Source of the DNA: Paenibacillus jilunlii
GTDB taxonomy: Bacteria; Bacillota; Bacilli; Paenibacillales; Paenibacillaceae
Assembly (NCBI RefSeq): GCF_900102965.1
Contig: NZ_FNGM01000003.1
Coordinates: forward strand, 354,945-418,944
Length of the DNA: 64,000 nucleotides
Reading direction: 5' to 3'
Shown: positions 19,228 to 27,497 of the stretch, one piece after another
How positions within the stretch are numbered: the stretch's first letter is position 1
How the letters are laid out: every line of letters begins with the position of its first letter
Notes under the pieces: generated by a model
What the model saw: the letters and a program-made list of their open reading frames with translations, nothing else
Told to the model about the DNA's origin: nothing
Databases searched by the model: none
Made by a program: the position numbers and the translations under genes

Positions 19228-20133
19228 GTGGAAATACGTCATTTTATTACGTTTAAAAAAGTTATTCAATTGGGTAGCTTTACACAAGCAGCAGAACATT
19301 TAGGTTACACTCAATCCACGGTGACTTCTCATATTCAAGCACTTGAAGAACATTTGGGTGCACCTCTTTTTGATCGGATGGGTCGAAAGGTAAGATTGAC
19401 TGATATAGGCAAGAAATTATTGCACTATACTCAAGAAATTCTAGATACTTATGGGAAAATCGAAAGCATTACAAATGATGGTGATGAAATGAGAGGAGAG
19501 TTAAGAATTGCTGCTCCTGAATCCTTAACGGTATACCGGCTAGAACCTATATTAAGAGAATATAAAAAGAAGTTCCCTCATGTAAGCATCATTTTAAGTA
19601 ACGCTACTTGCGGAGATAACAAGAGAGCAATACTTAATGGTAGTGCAGATATTGCATTTCTTATGATGCCAAAGTTTCAGGATTCAGATTTAATCGTACA
19701 TTCTTTATTGGACGAACCTATTGTCCTTGTTGCAAGTCCTGACAACTCGCTGAATGTTTTAGATGAAAGCTATGAAAATCAAAAGTTAAGCGAGTGTTTG
19801 ATCACGAATGAGAAAGAATGCAGTTATCGGACCATGTTTGAAGAATACCTTCGAGAAAGAGGAATCGTACTTTCCAACACGATGGAACTTTGGAGTATTG
19901 AGGCGATAAAACGTTGCGTAATGAGTGGGCTGGGTATTGCTTGTTTACCATTAATAACTGTAAATAATGAAATCAAGGATGGAAGGTTAAGGGTTATTCC
20001 TTGCGAAGGTGATCTTAAACAGATCTCAGCCCAAGTTATTTATCATAAAAACAAGTGGATTTCCCCCGCTCTATCAAAGTTAATCGATATTACATTGAAA
20101 CATTCAAGAGACTGGTCCATTTCCACTTCTTGA
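19228..20133 (+). CDS. LysR-family transcriptional regulator
   Basis: About 301 residues. The N-terminal winged helix is standard: HFITFKKVIQLGSFTQAAEHL, TQSTVTSHIQALEEHLGAPL, FDRMGRKVRLTDIGKKLL. The rest is the periplasmic-binding-like effector domain. I chose the GTG at 19228 (MEIRHFITF) because LysR proteins normally start there; a TTG at 19210 is also in frame. Its target is unclear, since the neighbours are a GNAT (divergent) and a BlaI/BlaR1 pair (downstream). The dyad at 20141-20158 follows its stop. Confidence 0.88.
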   Translation: MEIRHFITFKKVIQLGSFTQAAEHLGYTQSTVTSHIQALEEHLGAPLFDRMGRKVRLTDIGKKLLHYTQEILDTYGKIESITNDGDEMRGELRIAAPESLTVYRLEPILREYKKKFPHVSIILSNATCGDNKRAILNGSADIAFLMMPKFQDSDLIVHSLLDEPIVLVASPDNSLNVLDESYENQKLSECLITNEKECSYRTMFEEYLRERGIVLSNTMELWSIEAIKRCVMSGLGIACLPLITVNNEIKDGRLRVIPCEGDLKQISAQVIYHKNKWISPALSKLIDITLKHSRDWSISTS

Positions 20134-20180
20134 CAAGTCCAGCTTACGTGTGTAAGCTGATAAATAGATTACAATTGTAA
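20130..20180 (+). promoter_or_regulatory. blaI-type promoter with two dyads
   Basis: TTGACA (20130-20135), 17 bases, TAAGCT (20153-20158) forms a likely promoter. AGCTTAC-GTG-TGTAAGCT (20141-20158) covers its spacer and -10, and a perfect 12-bp palindrome TTACAATTGTAA lies at 20169-20180. BlaI/MecI operators are TACA/TGTA dyads, so these are the likely autoregulatory sites. The first dyad could also help end the LysR transcript. Confidence 0.6.
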
Positions 20181-20204
20181 GCAACCAATGGGAGAGGTGA
20201 TGAA

Positions 20205-20585
20205 ATGAATCCTGCCGAGAAAATTTCTGATGCTGAGCTGGAAGTTCTCAAAATACTATGGGCCAATCATCCCCCATTGTCAGAACGGCAAATTATTGAT
20301 GCTCTAAACGATGAAAACAACTGGCATAGAGCCACTATTCAAACTTTGTTACGGCGACTGTGTGACAAGGGTGTTGTAGAGAAGGTTAAGAAAGAAATCT
20401 ATTATTATTCCGCGCGTGTTACGGAAGCCGAATATGCCAGAGAGCGAACAAGTGATTTATTAAACAAAGTATATGGCGGAAGTGCCAAAAACCTTGTTTC
20501 AGCGATGCTGGGCAGCAATATTTTATCTGAAAAGGATATAGAAGATTTAGGGGATTACTGGAGGAAAAGGAGAACTGAAAAATGA
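20205..20585 (+). CDS. BlaI/MecI-family repressor
   Basis: 126 residues, the usual BlaI length. The winged helix is visible in ISDAELEVLKILWANHPPLS, HRATIQTLLRRLCDKGVVEK and KEIYYYSARVTEAEY, and the C-terminal dimerisation helices follow. BlaI proteins bind TACA/TGTA dyads and are cut when the partner BlaR1 protease is triggered. GGGAGAGGTGA precedes the ATG. Its stop overlaps the start of the BlaR1-like gene by 4 bases, showing translational coupling. Confidence 0.93.
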   Translation: MNPAEKISDAELEVLKILWANHPPLSERQIIDALNDENNWHRATIQTLLRRLCDKGVVEKVKKEIYYYSARVTEAEYARERTSDLLNKVYGGSAKNLVSAMLGSNILSEKDIEDLGDYWRKRRTEK

Positions 20586-22255
20586 ATGCTGTGTTGATTA
20601 TCTTTCTTTCCCTCTCCCTCTCCGGTTCGATCCTTGCGCTTATTCTGTTAGCCATAAAGCCCTTTGTCAAAAAACGGCTTAGCCAGACATGGCAATACTA
20701 TATTTGGCTGGTCGTGATTTTCCGGTTCCTCCTCCCTTTCACACCAGAGGTTACTTTGATTGGCGGACTTACAGCTCACTTTCAGAATATGCAAGTATTA
20801 ACAGCTGAAATGGATGAAAAGAAACACGTTGAAGAAAATGGAACCAATATAGCCGGCCAATCTGCTGATCCTTTGCAAGTAACAAAACACGTATTACAGA
20901 ATACCGGAACGGAAACATCTGCAAAAACTACATATTGGAAAGATATTGTAAATAACCTTTGGGTGATCTGGCTGACCGTAGCGCTTATTCTTTTGGTTCA
21001 CAAAGTTATGAGCTATCGCAGCTTTACACGATTTGTATGGTCTGGAACTAATAAAGAGGCCGATCAGGCTCTTTTGGACATTTATAAAGAAGAACTGGAA
21101 GCGGCAAAGATACGAAGAAACCTCCCCCTTTATATCCATACGCAAATTGCTTCTCCAATGCTGATCGGATTGGTCCGGCCTGCAATAGTTCTTCCTGTTC
21201 TGGATATTCGTAATGATGGGCTGCGGCAGATTATCCGGCATGAGCTGACGCATTATAGGCGGTCGGATGCCGTTTATAAATGGTTAATTCAAATAATGGT
21301 ATGTATTCACTGGTTTAACCCGCTGGTATATAGGATCAGAAAAGAAATTAACCGGTGCTGCGAGTTGTCTTGTGACGAAAACGTCATTCATAATCTGGAT
21401 TTTGACAGTCGTATTGTATATGGCGATGCGCTTATAGCTTCTCTGAACACACATGGAAAACGCGGGAATTGTGATGTCTCTCTGCCTATGGGGGACAATG
21501 CCAATTTAATAAAAGAAAGGCTGGATATGTTGATGAATTACAAGAACAAATCGCGATTATCAGTTTGCGCAGCCTTCCTGTTGTCGATACTGTTTCTTTG
21601 TAGTTTTACCTTCATGGGAGCATATGCAAGTTCACCAAATAGTTCTCATCCAGGCTCTAATTTTTTATCTGAAACGCAAAAGGTTAAAAATATAAAATTA
21701 CATATCGATAATGCTAATGTTATGGTAAAGTTTGCTGAAAATGATCAGTTTCTGTATGACTACGATAAGGCGAAGCATCGCATTACATACAAGATTATTG
21801 ATTCAAATATGGAGATTAAAGTTGAGAATTTAAAGGCCCCTCACGGAGCATCCGTTCCTGAAGCGCTCGCAGATATGATCATTATTTATATACCTGACAG
21901 GTCTTATAATAATGTTACTGTAGACGAAACATATTCGGGTGTGTCTCTGCCGGAATTAAATGCAAAGCTTCACCTGACAAGTAATAATGGCTCTATGAGT
22001 ATACAGATTCCGGAGGATTTTAATAAAGTAATCGATTTAGCGCACACTAACGGTTCCGGTTTATTGAACATAGACGCCAAAGCCAAAAACTATGCGGTTA
22101 ATCTAACATCAAAGGATAGTTCTGTCTCCACTTCCCCCGGGTTGCCGGTATTTATTAATGGAAGACCATGGGAGTATAAAAACGGTAATGGTGCCGCCAA
22201 AATCAATATTGACTTGAGTAAAAGCTCTTTTACGATTTCAAAGAAAGAAAAATAA
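20582..22255 (+). CDS. BlaR1/MecR1-like M56 membrane metalloprotease with atypical C-terminal domain
   Basis: 557 residues. Membrane segments lie near residues 5-30, 38-55 and 122-142, then comes the M56 zinc protease with HELTH (220-224) and the downstream ELSCDE (261-266), and a further membrane segment near 327-348. The C-terminal 200 residues are beta-rich and repeat-like (YNNVTVDETYSGVSLPELN, LHLTSNNGSMSIQIPE), resembling DUF4097-type beta-helix domains. They lack the SxxK penicillin-binding motif of true BlaR1. It should cut the BlaI repressor after an external signal, but that signal is probably not a beta-lactam. No beta-lactamase gene is adjacent. Confidence 0.88.
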   Translation: MNAVLIIFLSLSLSGSILALILLAIKPFVKKRLSQTWQYYIWLVVIFRFLLPFTPEVTLIGGLTAHFQNMQVLTAEMDEKKHVEENGTNIAGQSADPLQVTKHVLQNTGTETSAKTTYWKDIVNNLWVIWLTVALILLVHKVMSYRSFTRFVWSGTNKEADQALLDIYKEELEAAKIRRNLPLYIHTQIASPMLIGLVRPAIVLPVLDIRNDGLRQIIRHELTHYRRSDAVYKWLIQIMVCIHWFNPLVYRIRKEINRCCELSCDENVIHNLDFDSRIVYGDALIASLNTHGKRGNCDVSLPMGDNANLIKERLDMLMNYKNKSRLSVCAAFLLSILFLCSFTFMGAYASSPNSSHPGSNFLSETQKVKNIKLHIDNANVMVKFAENDQFLYDYDKAKHRITYKIIDSNMEIKVENLKAPHGASVPEALADMIIIYIPDRSYNNVTVDETYSGVSLPELNAKLHLTSNNGSMSIQIPEDFNKVIDLAHTNGSGLLNIDAKAKNYAVNLTSKDSSVSTSPGLPVFINGRPWEYKNGNGAAKINIDLSKSSFTISKKEK

Positions 22256-22260
22256 AAAAC

Positions 22261-22285
22261 AGGGATGGAGCTGTCTTCCATCCCT
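22261..22285 (+). terminator. Hairpin after the BlaR1-like gene
   Basis: AGGGATGGA (22261-22269) and TCCATCCCT (22277-22285) form a perfect 9-bp stem 5 bases past the stop. Only a weak U-tract follows. Confidence 0.6.
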
Positions 22286-22339
22286 AATTCTATGGTCTAA
22301 GCGGGGCATTGGCTGCTTGCTCTCGCACATTTGCTTAGT

Positions 22340-22804
22340 TCAATATTGTCCTTTGATTACAAAAAACGAGCCCCGAATCGTTCCAGCTAGCTTGGACTTC
22401 TGTCTGGCAAACTTAAACTTTGTTTCTAGCTCCTTAGGGACCTCCATCCCCTCGGAAAGCTTAAAACCAACAGCACGCTTCTTAGGGTCATCAACCGTAT
22501 ACATAACGTTGACCGCAAGGCCATCCTCATAAAAGACGTAGGCAAATTGGATATTTTCCACTTGAAAACGCGATGTTTCTAAAGGTTTAGCCGAAAACTC
22601 AATATCACGTTCTTCTTGTAAAATCCGGTTCACATAAGCCAGGGTCTCCTGGCTTTCACTGGCTGGTACTACCGTAAATTCATGCTTGTATTTGTTCATA
22701 AAATAACGGGCTTCATTAGCACGTAAACCGGCAAGCGCTTCTGCTACAGGTGAAGACTCTAAACCAATCGTAGACACATTTTTAAAATCAACGCTATTGG
22801 ACAT
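22340..22804 (-). CDS. Protein of unknown function, 154 residues
   Basis: I do not recognise this family. The protein is soluble, mixed alpha/beta and Lys/Glu-rich, without signal peptide or membrane segment. Visible blocks are NEARYFMNKYKHEF, FQVENIQFAYVFYEDGLAVNV and LAGTIRGSFFVIKG. The ATG is behind GGAAGAGGAGAGAGG. It follows the GyrI-like gene by 22 bases on the same strand and is probably cotranscribed. The pair is divergent from a WYL-domain regulator, so the three may form one small-molecule response unit. Confidence 0.6.
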   Translation of the reverse strand: MSNSVDFKNVSTIGLESSPVAEALAGLRANEARYFMNKYKHEFTVVPASESQETLAYVNRILQEERDIEFSAKPLETSRFQVENIQFAYVFYEDGLAVNVMYTVDDPKKRAVGFKLSEGMEVPKELETKFKFARQKSKLAGTIRGSFFVIKGQY

Positions 22805-22826
22805 TTCCCTCTCTCCTCTTCCCTCT

Positions 22827-23306
22827 TTATTTCCTTACAACTGGAATCCACATTTCACCAAAAACCAGACCGTTTCGCTGCCCCATCAGAGCCGTTGTGT
22901 TCGGTCCCCCGACGTAAGCAAAATTCTTGGCTTCCGGCAAGGCTTGGCCAAAGGCAACGCCTGCAAGCTTATTATTTAATTCATCAGCAGTCTGCGCTTC
23001 TCCTTTAACCACCAGATAGTCACCTTTAGGAAATTGGATCACTCGTGCTTCTTCCGGTGCAGCTGCCTCGGTCATGACGCCGGCATAATGCATCATCTTA
23101 TTGTTCACCGCTTCGTTTACGGCAAAAATGTAGTCATTGACGGCAATGCCTTTCAAATAATCAAGCCTTCCATCCTGGCTGACGGCCTGCCAAAAGTCTG
23201 ATTTTTCCTTGTTAATACCCGCATAATCTGTGTAATCGCTCTTAAGCTCAGTTCCTAAACCTATAACAGTAAAGCTGTCTTTTTGCTCCAGTGTATACTC
23301 TGCCAT
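22827..23306 (-). CDS. GyrI-like/AraC effector-binding-domain protein
   Basis: About 159 residues from the ATG at 23306 (MAEYTLEQKDSFTVIGLGTE), with GAGGAG 9 bases upstream; an earlier ATG at 23357 is less likely. The sequence fits the SOGP/GyrI-like ligand-binding fold: FTVIGLGTEL, then WQAVSQDGRL, VIQFPKGDYLVVKGEA, and a C-terminal VFGEMWIPV. Such free-standing domains bind amphipathic or cationic compounds. It forms a likely operon with the unknown 154-residue gene and is divergent from a WYL regulator, a common pairing with GyrI-like proteins. Confidence 0.8.
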   Translation of the reverse strand: MAEYTLEQKDSFTVIGLGTELKSDYTDYAGINKEKSDFWQAVSQDGRLDYLKGIAVNDYIFAVNEAVNNKMMHYAGVMTEAAAPEEARVIQFPKGDYLVVKGEAQTADELNNKLAGVAFGQALPEAKNFAYVGGPNTTALMGQRNGLVFGEMWIPVVRK

Positions 23307-23416
23307 TTTCCAAAACTCCTCTTTTGGTGGATTAATCAAATGATTTGTCTTCTTCACTTGATAAGTATATGATAGCTTTAAATCATGTCAAAAAATGATA
23401 CTGTTTAGGAGCTCCG

Positions 23417-24379
23417 ATGAAAAAAGTTGAACGGATTAATACCATCATGCGGTATATCAACAACCGTGCCCATTTTACCATTTCTGAAATCATGCGGGAG
23501 TTCAACATCTCCCGTTCAACTGCTATTAGGGATATCCGGGAAATTGAGGCCTTGGGGATGCCGCTTGTCGCTGAAGTTGGAAGGGATGGCGGGTATTCTG
23601 TCATGCGCAACTCTGTCCTTCCCGTAGTCCGGTTTACCGATAATGAGGTCAAAGCTCTTTTTATCGCCTTTATGGCGACAAGAAATCAACAGCTCCCCTA
23701 TCTAAAGAGCCGCCAGTCATTAGCTGAAAAATTACTGGGCCTCATCTCTGAAAACCAGCAGGATGACCTGTTTCATTTAAATCAGATTTTGCTATTTGAA
23801 GGGACCAATCCGAGCAATCCCGACCTGCTTGATCTTTCAGACCTCCCTCATCCCATGTTAGAACAACTGATCCAAATCCTTCTTGTGGACAGCTATTTAT
23901 TGATTACCATCGAAGAAAAGAAGGTGCTGAGGTCTTACCCTATTTATCTCCTGCATCTTTATCGTGAAAAAAGCCTTTGGCTGATTGAAGGCTTTGACTT
24001 ACAGGGGGAAAAGAAGCAGATTTATCCTGTCGACTATCTCACCAATGTTATACCCTACCCGGCGAAAAAAAGATTAAGCAGGAAAAAGATTTTGGAAAAA
24101 CTAAGCAAGCAGGAAGAAGTGATCAACCTTATCCTTGAGCTTGGTCCAAATGCGATTGCCCAATTCAAAAAATACCATCCTTTAAATGTTTCAATTTCCT
24201 ATACGAATCCTTACCAGACCACAGCCATTCTGAAGACTTTTATCAATGTTGATAAGCCCAAGGAAGTGGCCGAAATCACAAATTGGCTGCTGTTCCTGGG
24301 CGGGGATGTCAAGGTTAGGGACGTGCCGGAAGAAGTCTTAGAAGGTTTACAAGAGAGAATACGCTTATACTGCCCTTAA
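23417..24379 (+). CDS. YafY-type HTH/WYL-domain regulator
   Basis: 320 residues. The N-terminal DeoR-like helix-turn-helix (RINTIMRYINNRAHFTISEI, ISRSTAIRDIREIEALGMPL, GRDGGYSV) is followed by a WYL domain: SYPIYLLHLYREKSLWLIEGFD carries the region where WYL proteins bind ligand. The C-terminal extension is typical. TAGGAG precedes the ATG. It is divergent from the GyrI-like operon, 110 bases apart, and probably controls it. A bidirectional terminator follows. Confidence 0.9.
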   Translation: MKKVERINTIMRYINNRAHFTISEIMREFNISRSTAIRDIREIEALGMPLVAEVGRDGGYSVMRNSVLPVVRFTDNEVKALFIAFMATRNQQLPYLKSRQSLAEKLLGLISENQQDDLFHLNQILLFEGTNPSNPDLLDLSDLPHPMLEQLIQILLVDSYLLITIEEKKVLRSYPIYLLHLYREKSLWLIEGFDLQGEKKQIYPVDYLTNVIPYPAKKRLSRKKILEKLSKQEEVINLILELGPNAIAQFKKYHPLNVSISYTNPYQTTAILKTFINVDKPKEVAEITNWLLFLGGDVKVRDVPEEVLEGLQERIRLYCP

Positions 24380-24400
24380 TAAATGGCCCTTTATAAGCAA

Positions 24401-24430
24401 AAGAAGCACACCAATGTAGGCGTGCTTCTT
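24401..24430. terminator. Bidirectional terminator
   Basis: AAGAAGCACACC (24401-24412) pairs with GGCGTGCTTCTT (24419-24430) with one G-U pair. It lies between the convergent WYL regulator and alcohol dehydrogenase genes and serves both. Confidence 0.8.
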
Positions 24431-24452
24431 GATATTTTTGCTATGATCAACC

Positions 24453-25502
24453 TTATTCATTCCCCATCGTGCTGATGTCGATCACAAACCGGTACCGGAC
24501 ATCTGAAGCTAATACCCGCTCCCAAGCTTCATCAATCTGATTAGCATGAATAATCTCAATTTCAGGGGCAATATGGTGTTCAGCACAGAAATCAAGCATT
24601 TCCTGCGTTTCACGAATCCCGCCAATCATCGATCCGGCAAACGACCGGCGGTGGCCGATAAGTGACATTGCGTTGACCGGCAATGGTTCTGCAGGAGCTC
24701 CAACATTGACGAGCGTACCATCCAACGACAGCAATGACAGGTAAGCATTGATATCAATTTTTGCGCTCACTGTATTGATAATGAGGTCAAACGAGCCGGC
24801 CAGCTGCTTAAACGTTTCCGGATCACCCGAAGCATAATAATAATCCGCACCGAGCTCCAGGGCTTCTTCTTTTTTCTTCAATGTCTGTGATAGAACAGTA
24901 ACCTCAGCCCCCATCGCATGAGCAAGCTTCAGAGCCATGTGTCCAAGTCCGCCAAGTCCAACAACGGCTACCTTCTTCCCTGGACCGGCTTCCCAATGGC
25001 GGAGCGGCGAGTATGTCGTGATTCCGGCACAGAGCAGCGGAGCTGCAGCATCCAGCTCAATGCCATCTGGAATGCGAACCACAAAATCTTCGGTTACAAC
25101 GATATGCGTGGAATAACCTCCTTGCGTATATTGGCCATATCTGTCTATGGCTGCATAAGTACCCGTCATTCCATGAAGACAATACTGTTCTTCGCCCTTA
25201 TGGCAATTAGCACATTCTCCGCAGGAGTCAACCATGCAGCCTACCCCTACACGGTCGCCAACCGCATATTTTGTAACTTCAGAGCCAACCTGAGAGACAA
25301 TTCCGGCAATCTCGTGTCCTGGAACCAGCGGATATTTTACCGGTCCCCACTCGCCGCGGGCTGTATGAATGTCAGAGTGGCAGATCCCGGCGTACTTAAT
25401 CTCAATGAGGACATCATGCGGTTGAAGCTCTCTCCGCTCAATGGTGGTCAGCTTGAAAGGACCTTCCGGACTAAATGTAGCACGTGCATTAACAGTAATC
25501 AT
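24453..25502 (-). CDS. Zinc-dependent alcohol dehydrogenase (YahK/AdhC type)
   Basis: 349 residues of the medium-chain zinc dehydrogenase family. The catalytic zinc site is [15 protein letters not shown] and GHEIAGIV. The structural zinc site is the four-Cys cluster [20 protein letters not shown]. The Rossmann loop is [14 protein letters not shown]. It oxidises alcohols or reduces aldehydes with NAD(P)H in the cytoplasm. Size and motifs fit the broad-range aldehyde reductase YahK group. AGGAGGTG precedes the ATG. A 24-bp perfect palindrome lies about 105 bases upstream and may be an operator. Confidence 0.93.
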   Translation of the reverse strand: MITVNARATFSPEGPFKLTTIERRELQPHDVLIEIKYAGICHSDIHTARGEWGPVKYPLVPGHEIAGIVSQVGSEVTKYAVGDRVGVGCMVDSCGECANCHKGEEQYCLHGMTGTYAAIDRYGQYTQGGYSTHIVVTEDFVVRIPDGIELDAAAPLLCAGITTYSPLRHWEAGPGKKVAVVGLGGLGHMALKLAHAMGAEVTVLSQTLKKKEEALELGADYYYASGDPETFKQLAGSFDLIINTVSAKIDINAYLSLLSLDGTLVNVGAPAEPLPVNAMSLIGHRRSFAGSMIGGIRETQEMLDFCAEHHIAPEIEIIHANQIDEAWERVLASDVRYRFVIDISTMGNE

Positions 25503-25909
25503 TGTAGCACCTCCTGTAATTATATAAACAACATAATTTGTTTAATCAACTTTCATCTATTATTATAAAGAGGAGAAATCTACGTTCAATGGTTAAAAAT
25601 TACTGATCTGTTGATATATCAACAGATCCTTTGAAATTGTTGATTATCGGAGGAAATAATGATGGCAAATCTGTACCGGAGAATTCAAAAAAAACAGGTT
25701 AACCAGTAAAGGAGCTGGTCCCTCCTATTTTAGAACACGGCTTCTTGCTCACTGTATCGCAGGCTTTCAATGTGAGATTGATAGGGAGAGCAGTATTTAC
25801 TCCCCCTCTTTACAGTTGGTCAAAGGATTATGCTAGAAATTAATGCCTAAAAAACAAAAAGACGAGCCAGTTGCAGCCCGTCATTGGTACTAAAAGTTTT
25901 TCAAATTGA
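25503..25909. other. 407-base gene-free stretch with a 24-bp palindrome and a broken short frame
   Basis: A perfect 24-bp palindrome lies at 25605-25628 (GATCTGTTGATA and its complement). GGAGG then precedes a 16-codon frame at 25659-25709 (MMANLYRRIQKK) that ends just after a run of eight A. Other frames downstream stay open to about 25840. This may be the decayed or frameshifted remnant of a small gene, but I recognise no family. The end holds the YmaF terminator. Confidence 0.4.
25855..25882 (-). terminator. Terminator of the YmaF gene
   Basis: On the minus strand GACGGGC, 8 bases, GCTCGTC is followed by TTTTTGTTTTTT. It lies 28 bases past the stop. Confidence 0.75.
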
Positions 25910-26302
25910 TTAATGCCGGTACTCTTTCTCATCACCAGTATTTCCACTGTACCTATGAGCGTGAGGAATTCTACCGTTTATTGTTGTATACCCTTCAAAG
26001 TGATGGTAATGCCCGCCACCTGACAAGGGAATTGCTGGTCCTGTAGTTCCCCTAATTAAGTGCGTATGTTGATCGTTAAATGATGTTTCTGCATAATAAT
26101 TATGAACATGCGGAACACCGCTTGGAGCTGGTTCTGTTACTCCAGCGTAATGGTGGTTATGCCCATCATCAACCGTGGTATACCCTTTAAAGGGATGAAC
26201 ATGAACTGGTCTTCCGTCCCACGAACTAATAAAAAGTCTGTGCGAATGTTCGGAACCGGAATCACCGGAATGCATAACAAAACCGGTTATTGGTATTTCC
26301 AT
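25910..26302 (-). CDS. ymaF: YmaF-family protein
   Basis: 130 residues rich in His. Repeated blocks of the type HSHRLFISSWDGRPVHVH, DDGHNHHYAGVTEPAPSGVPHVH, NDQHTHLIRGTTGPAIPLSGGGHYHHFEG and GRIPHAHRYSG match Bacillus YmaF, a conserved protein of unknown function. The many HxH pairs suggest metal binding, perhaps in the spore or cell surface, but this is inference. AGAGAGGTGA precedes the ATG. It stands alone between the alcohol dehydrogenase and the ArsR-type regulator. Confidence 0.88.
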   Translation of the reverse strand: MEIPITGFVMHSGDSGSEHSHRLFISSWDGRPVHVHPFKGYTTVDDGHNHHYAGVTEPAPSGVPHVHNYYAETSFNDQHTHLIRGTTGPAIPLSGGGHYHHFEGYTTINGRIPHAHRYSGNTGDEKEYRH

Positions 26303-26404
26303 CAGTAATCACCTCTCTTTATCAACTGCTACATGCTATGAAGTAGGTGATGTAAATGTTCAATTTTGTCTCGTATGAAAATATCACTAAATTGTGGAAT
26401 AAGG

Positions 26405-27331
26405 CTATTCATGTTTGTGCGTTCTATCGCCCAGATACATGCGGATCACAATATCCTGGTCATGATTGCCGAATCCTGCCCCATAAAGCGTTAACCCTCC
26501 AATGTTAGCGGAATTTTCATCCACCGTGAAACGAAGCGTCCAGAATTGTTCCTGTAGCCTGATATCCTCAATCGTCACATCGGACATGCGCTCTCCATCC
26601 ATAAATGTTCCCGAGGCGTCAATGCGGATCGTCTTCAACAATCCGTACTGATTCACATTTCGATGCCACCATTCCGGTGTATATTTGCCGCGCGCTGCTC
26701 TTCCGAAGTCTGCCGGGCTAGTCCACGTTCCAAGCCAAACACCGTTAAAGGAGAATTGGATATCCGATGGCCAATGATCTCTCAACCCGGGCGCTTCCGA
26801 AGCCAGTTCCATTGAAATTTCGATGGCCTCTGGAGTTTGATCCGGAAGAAGGTAGTTAGGTGTTTTATACTCTACATAGCCCCTGCCGAACCACAAAATG
26901 GCAGCATGAACACGCTCGGGATCGAGAAAATAGCGCGGGTCGTCCCAAATTCCGATTTCTTTTTCCCGGGTTCCCAGCCCGCATGTAGGATGAACGTCAA
27001 AAGCGGTATAATGACCGACTGAAATCGTCTGCTCTTGTATCCTCGTAGTATGGTTGGCGGAGGGCAGCTCGACCTCGATGTTTTTTTGTTTGAGAAAACA
27101 CAGTTTATGCGTCCCGCCATTCATACGCACCCTGCGGCACCCGATTAAATCGGCTTGTTCGAGTTTTCGGATGTGCATGGTGACGATGGACGGACTAAGG
27201 CCCAGCTTTGCCGCAATATCCTTCACATTAATCTCGCGGTCAGCGATGAACCCCATAATTCTCCACCTGACTTCGCTGGCCAGCGCTTCATATAACGCCA
27301 GGAACTTCGGTTCCCCATTCGCTTTTAACAT
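26405..27331 (-). CDS. ArsR-type HTH regulator with long C-terminal domain
   Basis: 308 residues. The N-terminal 75 residues are a winged helix of ArsR type: ALYEALASEVRWRIMGFIAD, then VKDIAAKLGLSPSIVTMHIR, KLEQADLIGCRRVRMNGGTHK. The remaining 230 residues are beta-rich (IQFSFNGVWLGTWTSPADFG, GLTLYGAGFGNHDQDIVIRM) and resemble a carbohydrate-responsive module seen with such regulators in Paenibacillus. AGGAG precedes the ATG. It is divergent from a GH43 xylosidase, so control of that gene by a sugar is likely. Confidence 0.85.
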   Translation of the reverse strand: MLKANGEPKFLALYEALASEVRWRIMGFIADREINVKDIAAKLGLSPSIVTMHIRKLEQADLIGCRRVRMNGGTHKLCFLKQKNIEVELPSANHTTRIQEQTISVGHYTAFDVHPTCGLGTREKEIGIWDDPRYFLDPERVHAAILWFGRGYVEYKTPNYLLPDQTPEAIEISMELASEAPGLRDHWPSDIQFSFNGVWLGTWTSPADFGRAARGKYTPEWWHRNVNQYGLLKTIRIDASGTFMDGERMSDVTIEDIRLQEQFWTLRFTVDENSANIGGLTLYGAGFGNHDQDIVIRMYLGDRTHKHE

Positions 27332-27373
27332 AATTATAATCTCCTGACCATTATTTAGATTGAAATCACATAT

Positions 27374-27482
27374 ATATTAATTTAACATAAAACTCCAGAC
27401 CGGTTCTATTGAATTTCATTTACCAATGGTGTTTAATTTTCTTAGCCCCAAGCCTATTGAATTCTTATTCATATTAATTTAA
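27374..27482. promoter_or_regulatory. Paired ATATTAATTTAA sites between ArsR-type and GH43 genes
   Basis: The 12-mer ATATTAATTTAA occurs at 27374-27385 and again at 27471-27482, one near each divergent start (27331 and 27498). Each contains a TTAAttTAA dyad. They are candidate sites for the ArsR-type regulator. In the GH43 gene the second copy lies just before the ribosome site. Confidence 0.45.
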
Positions 27483-27497
27483 AGAAGAGGTGGACAA

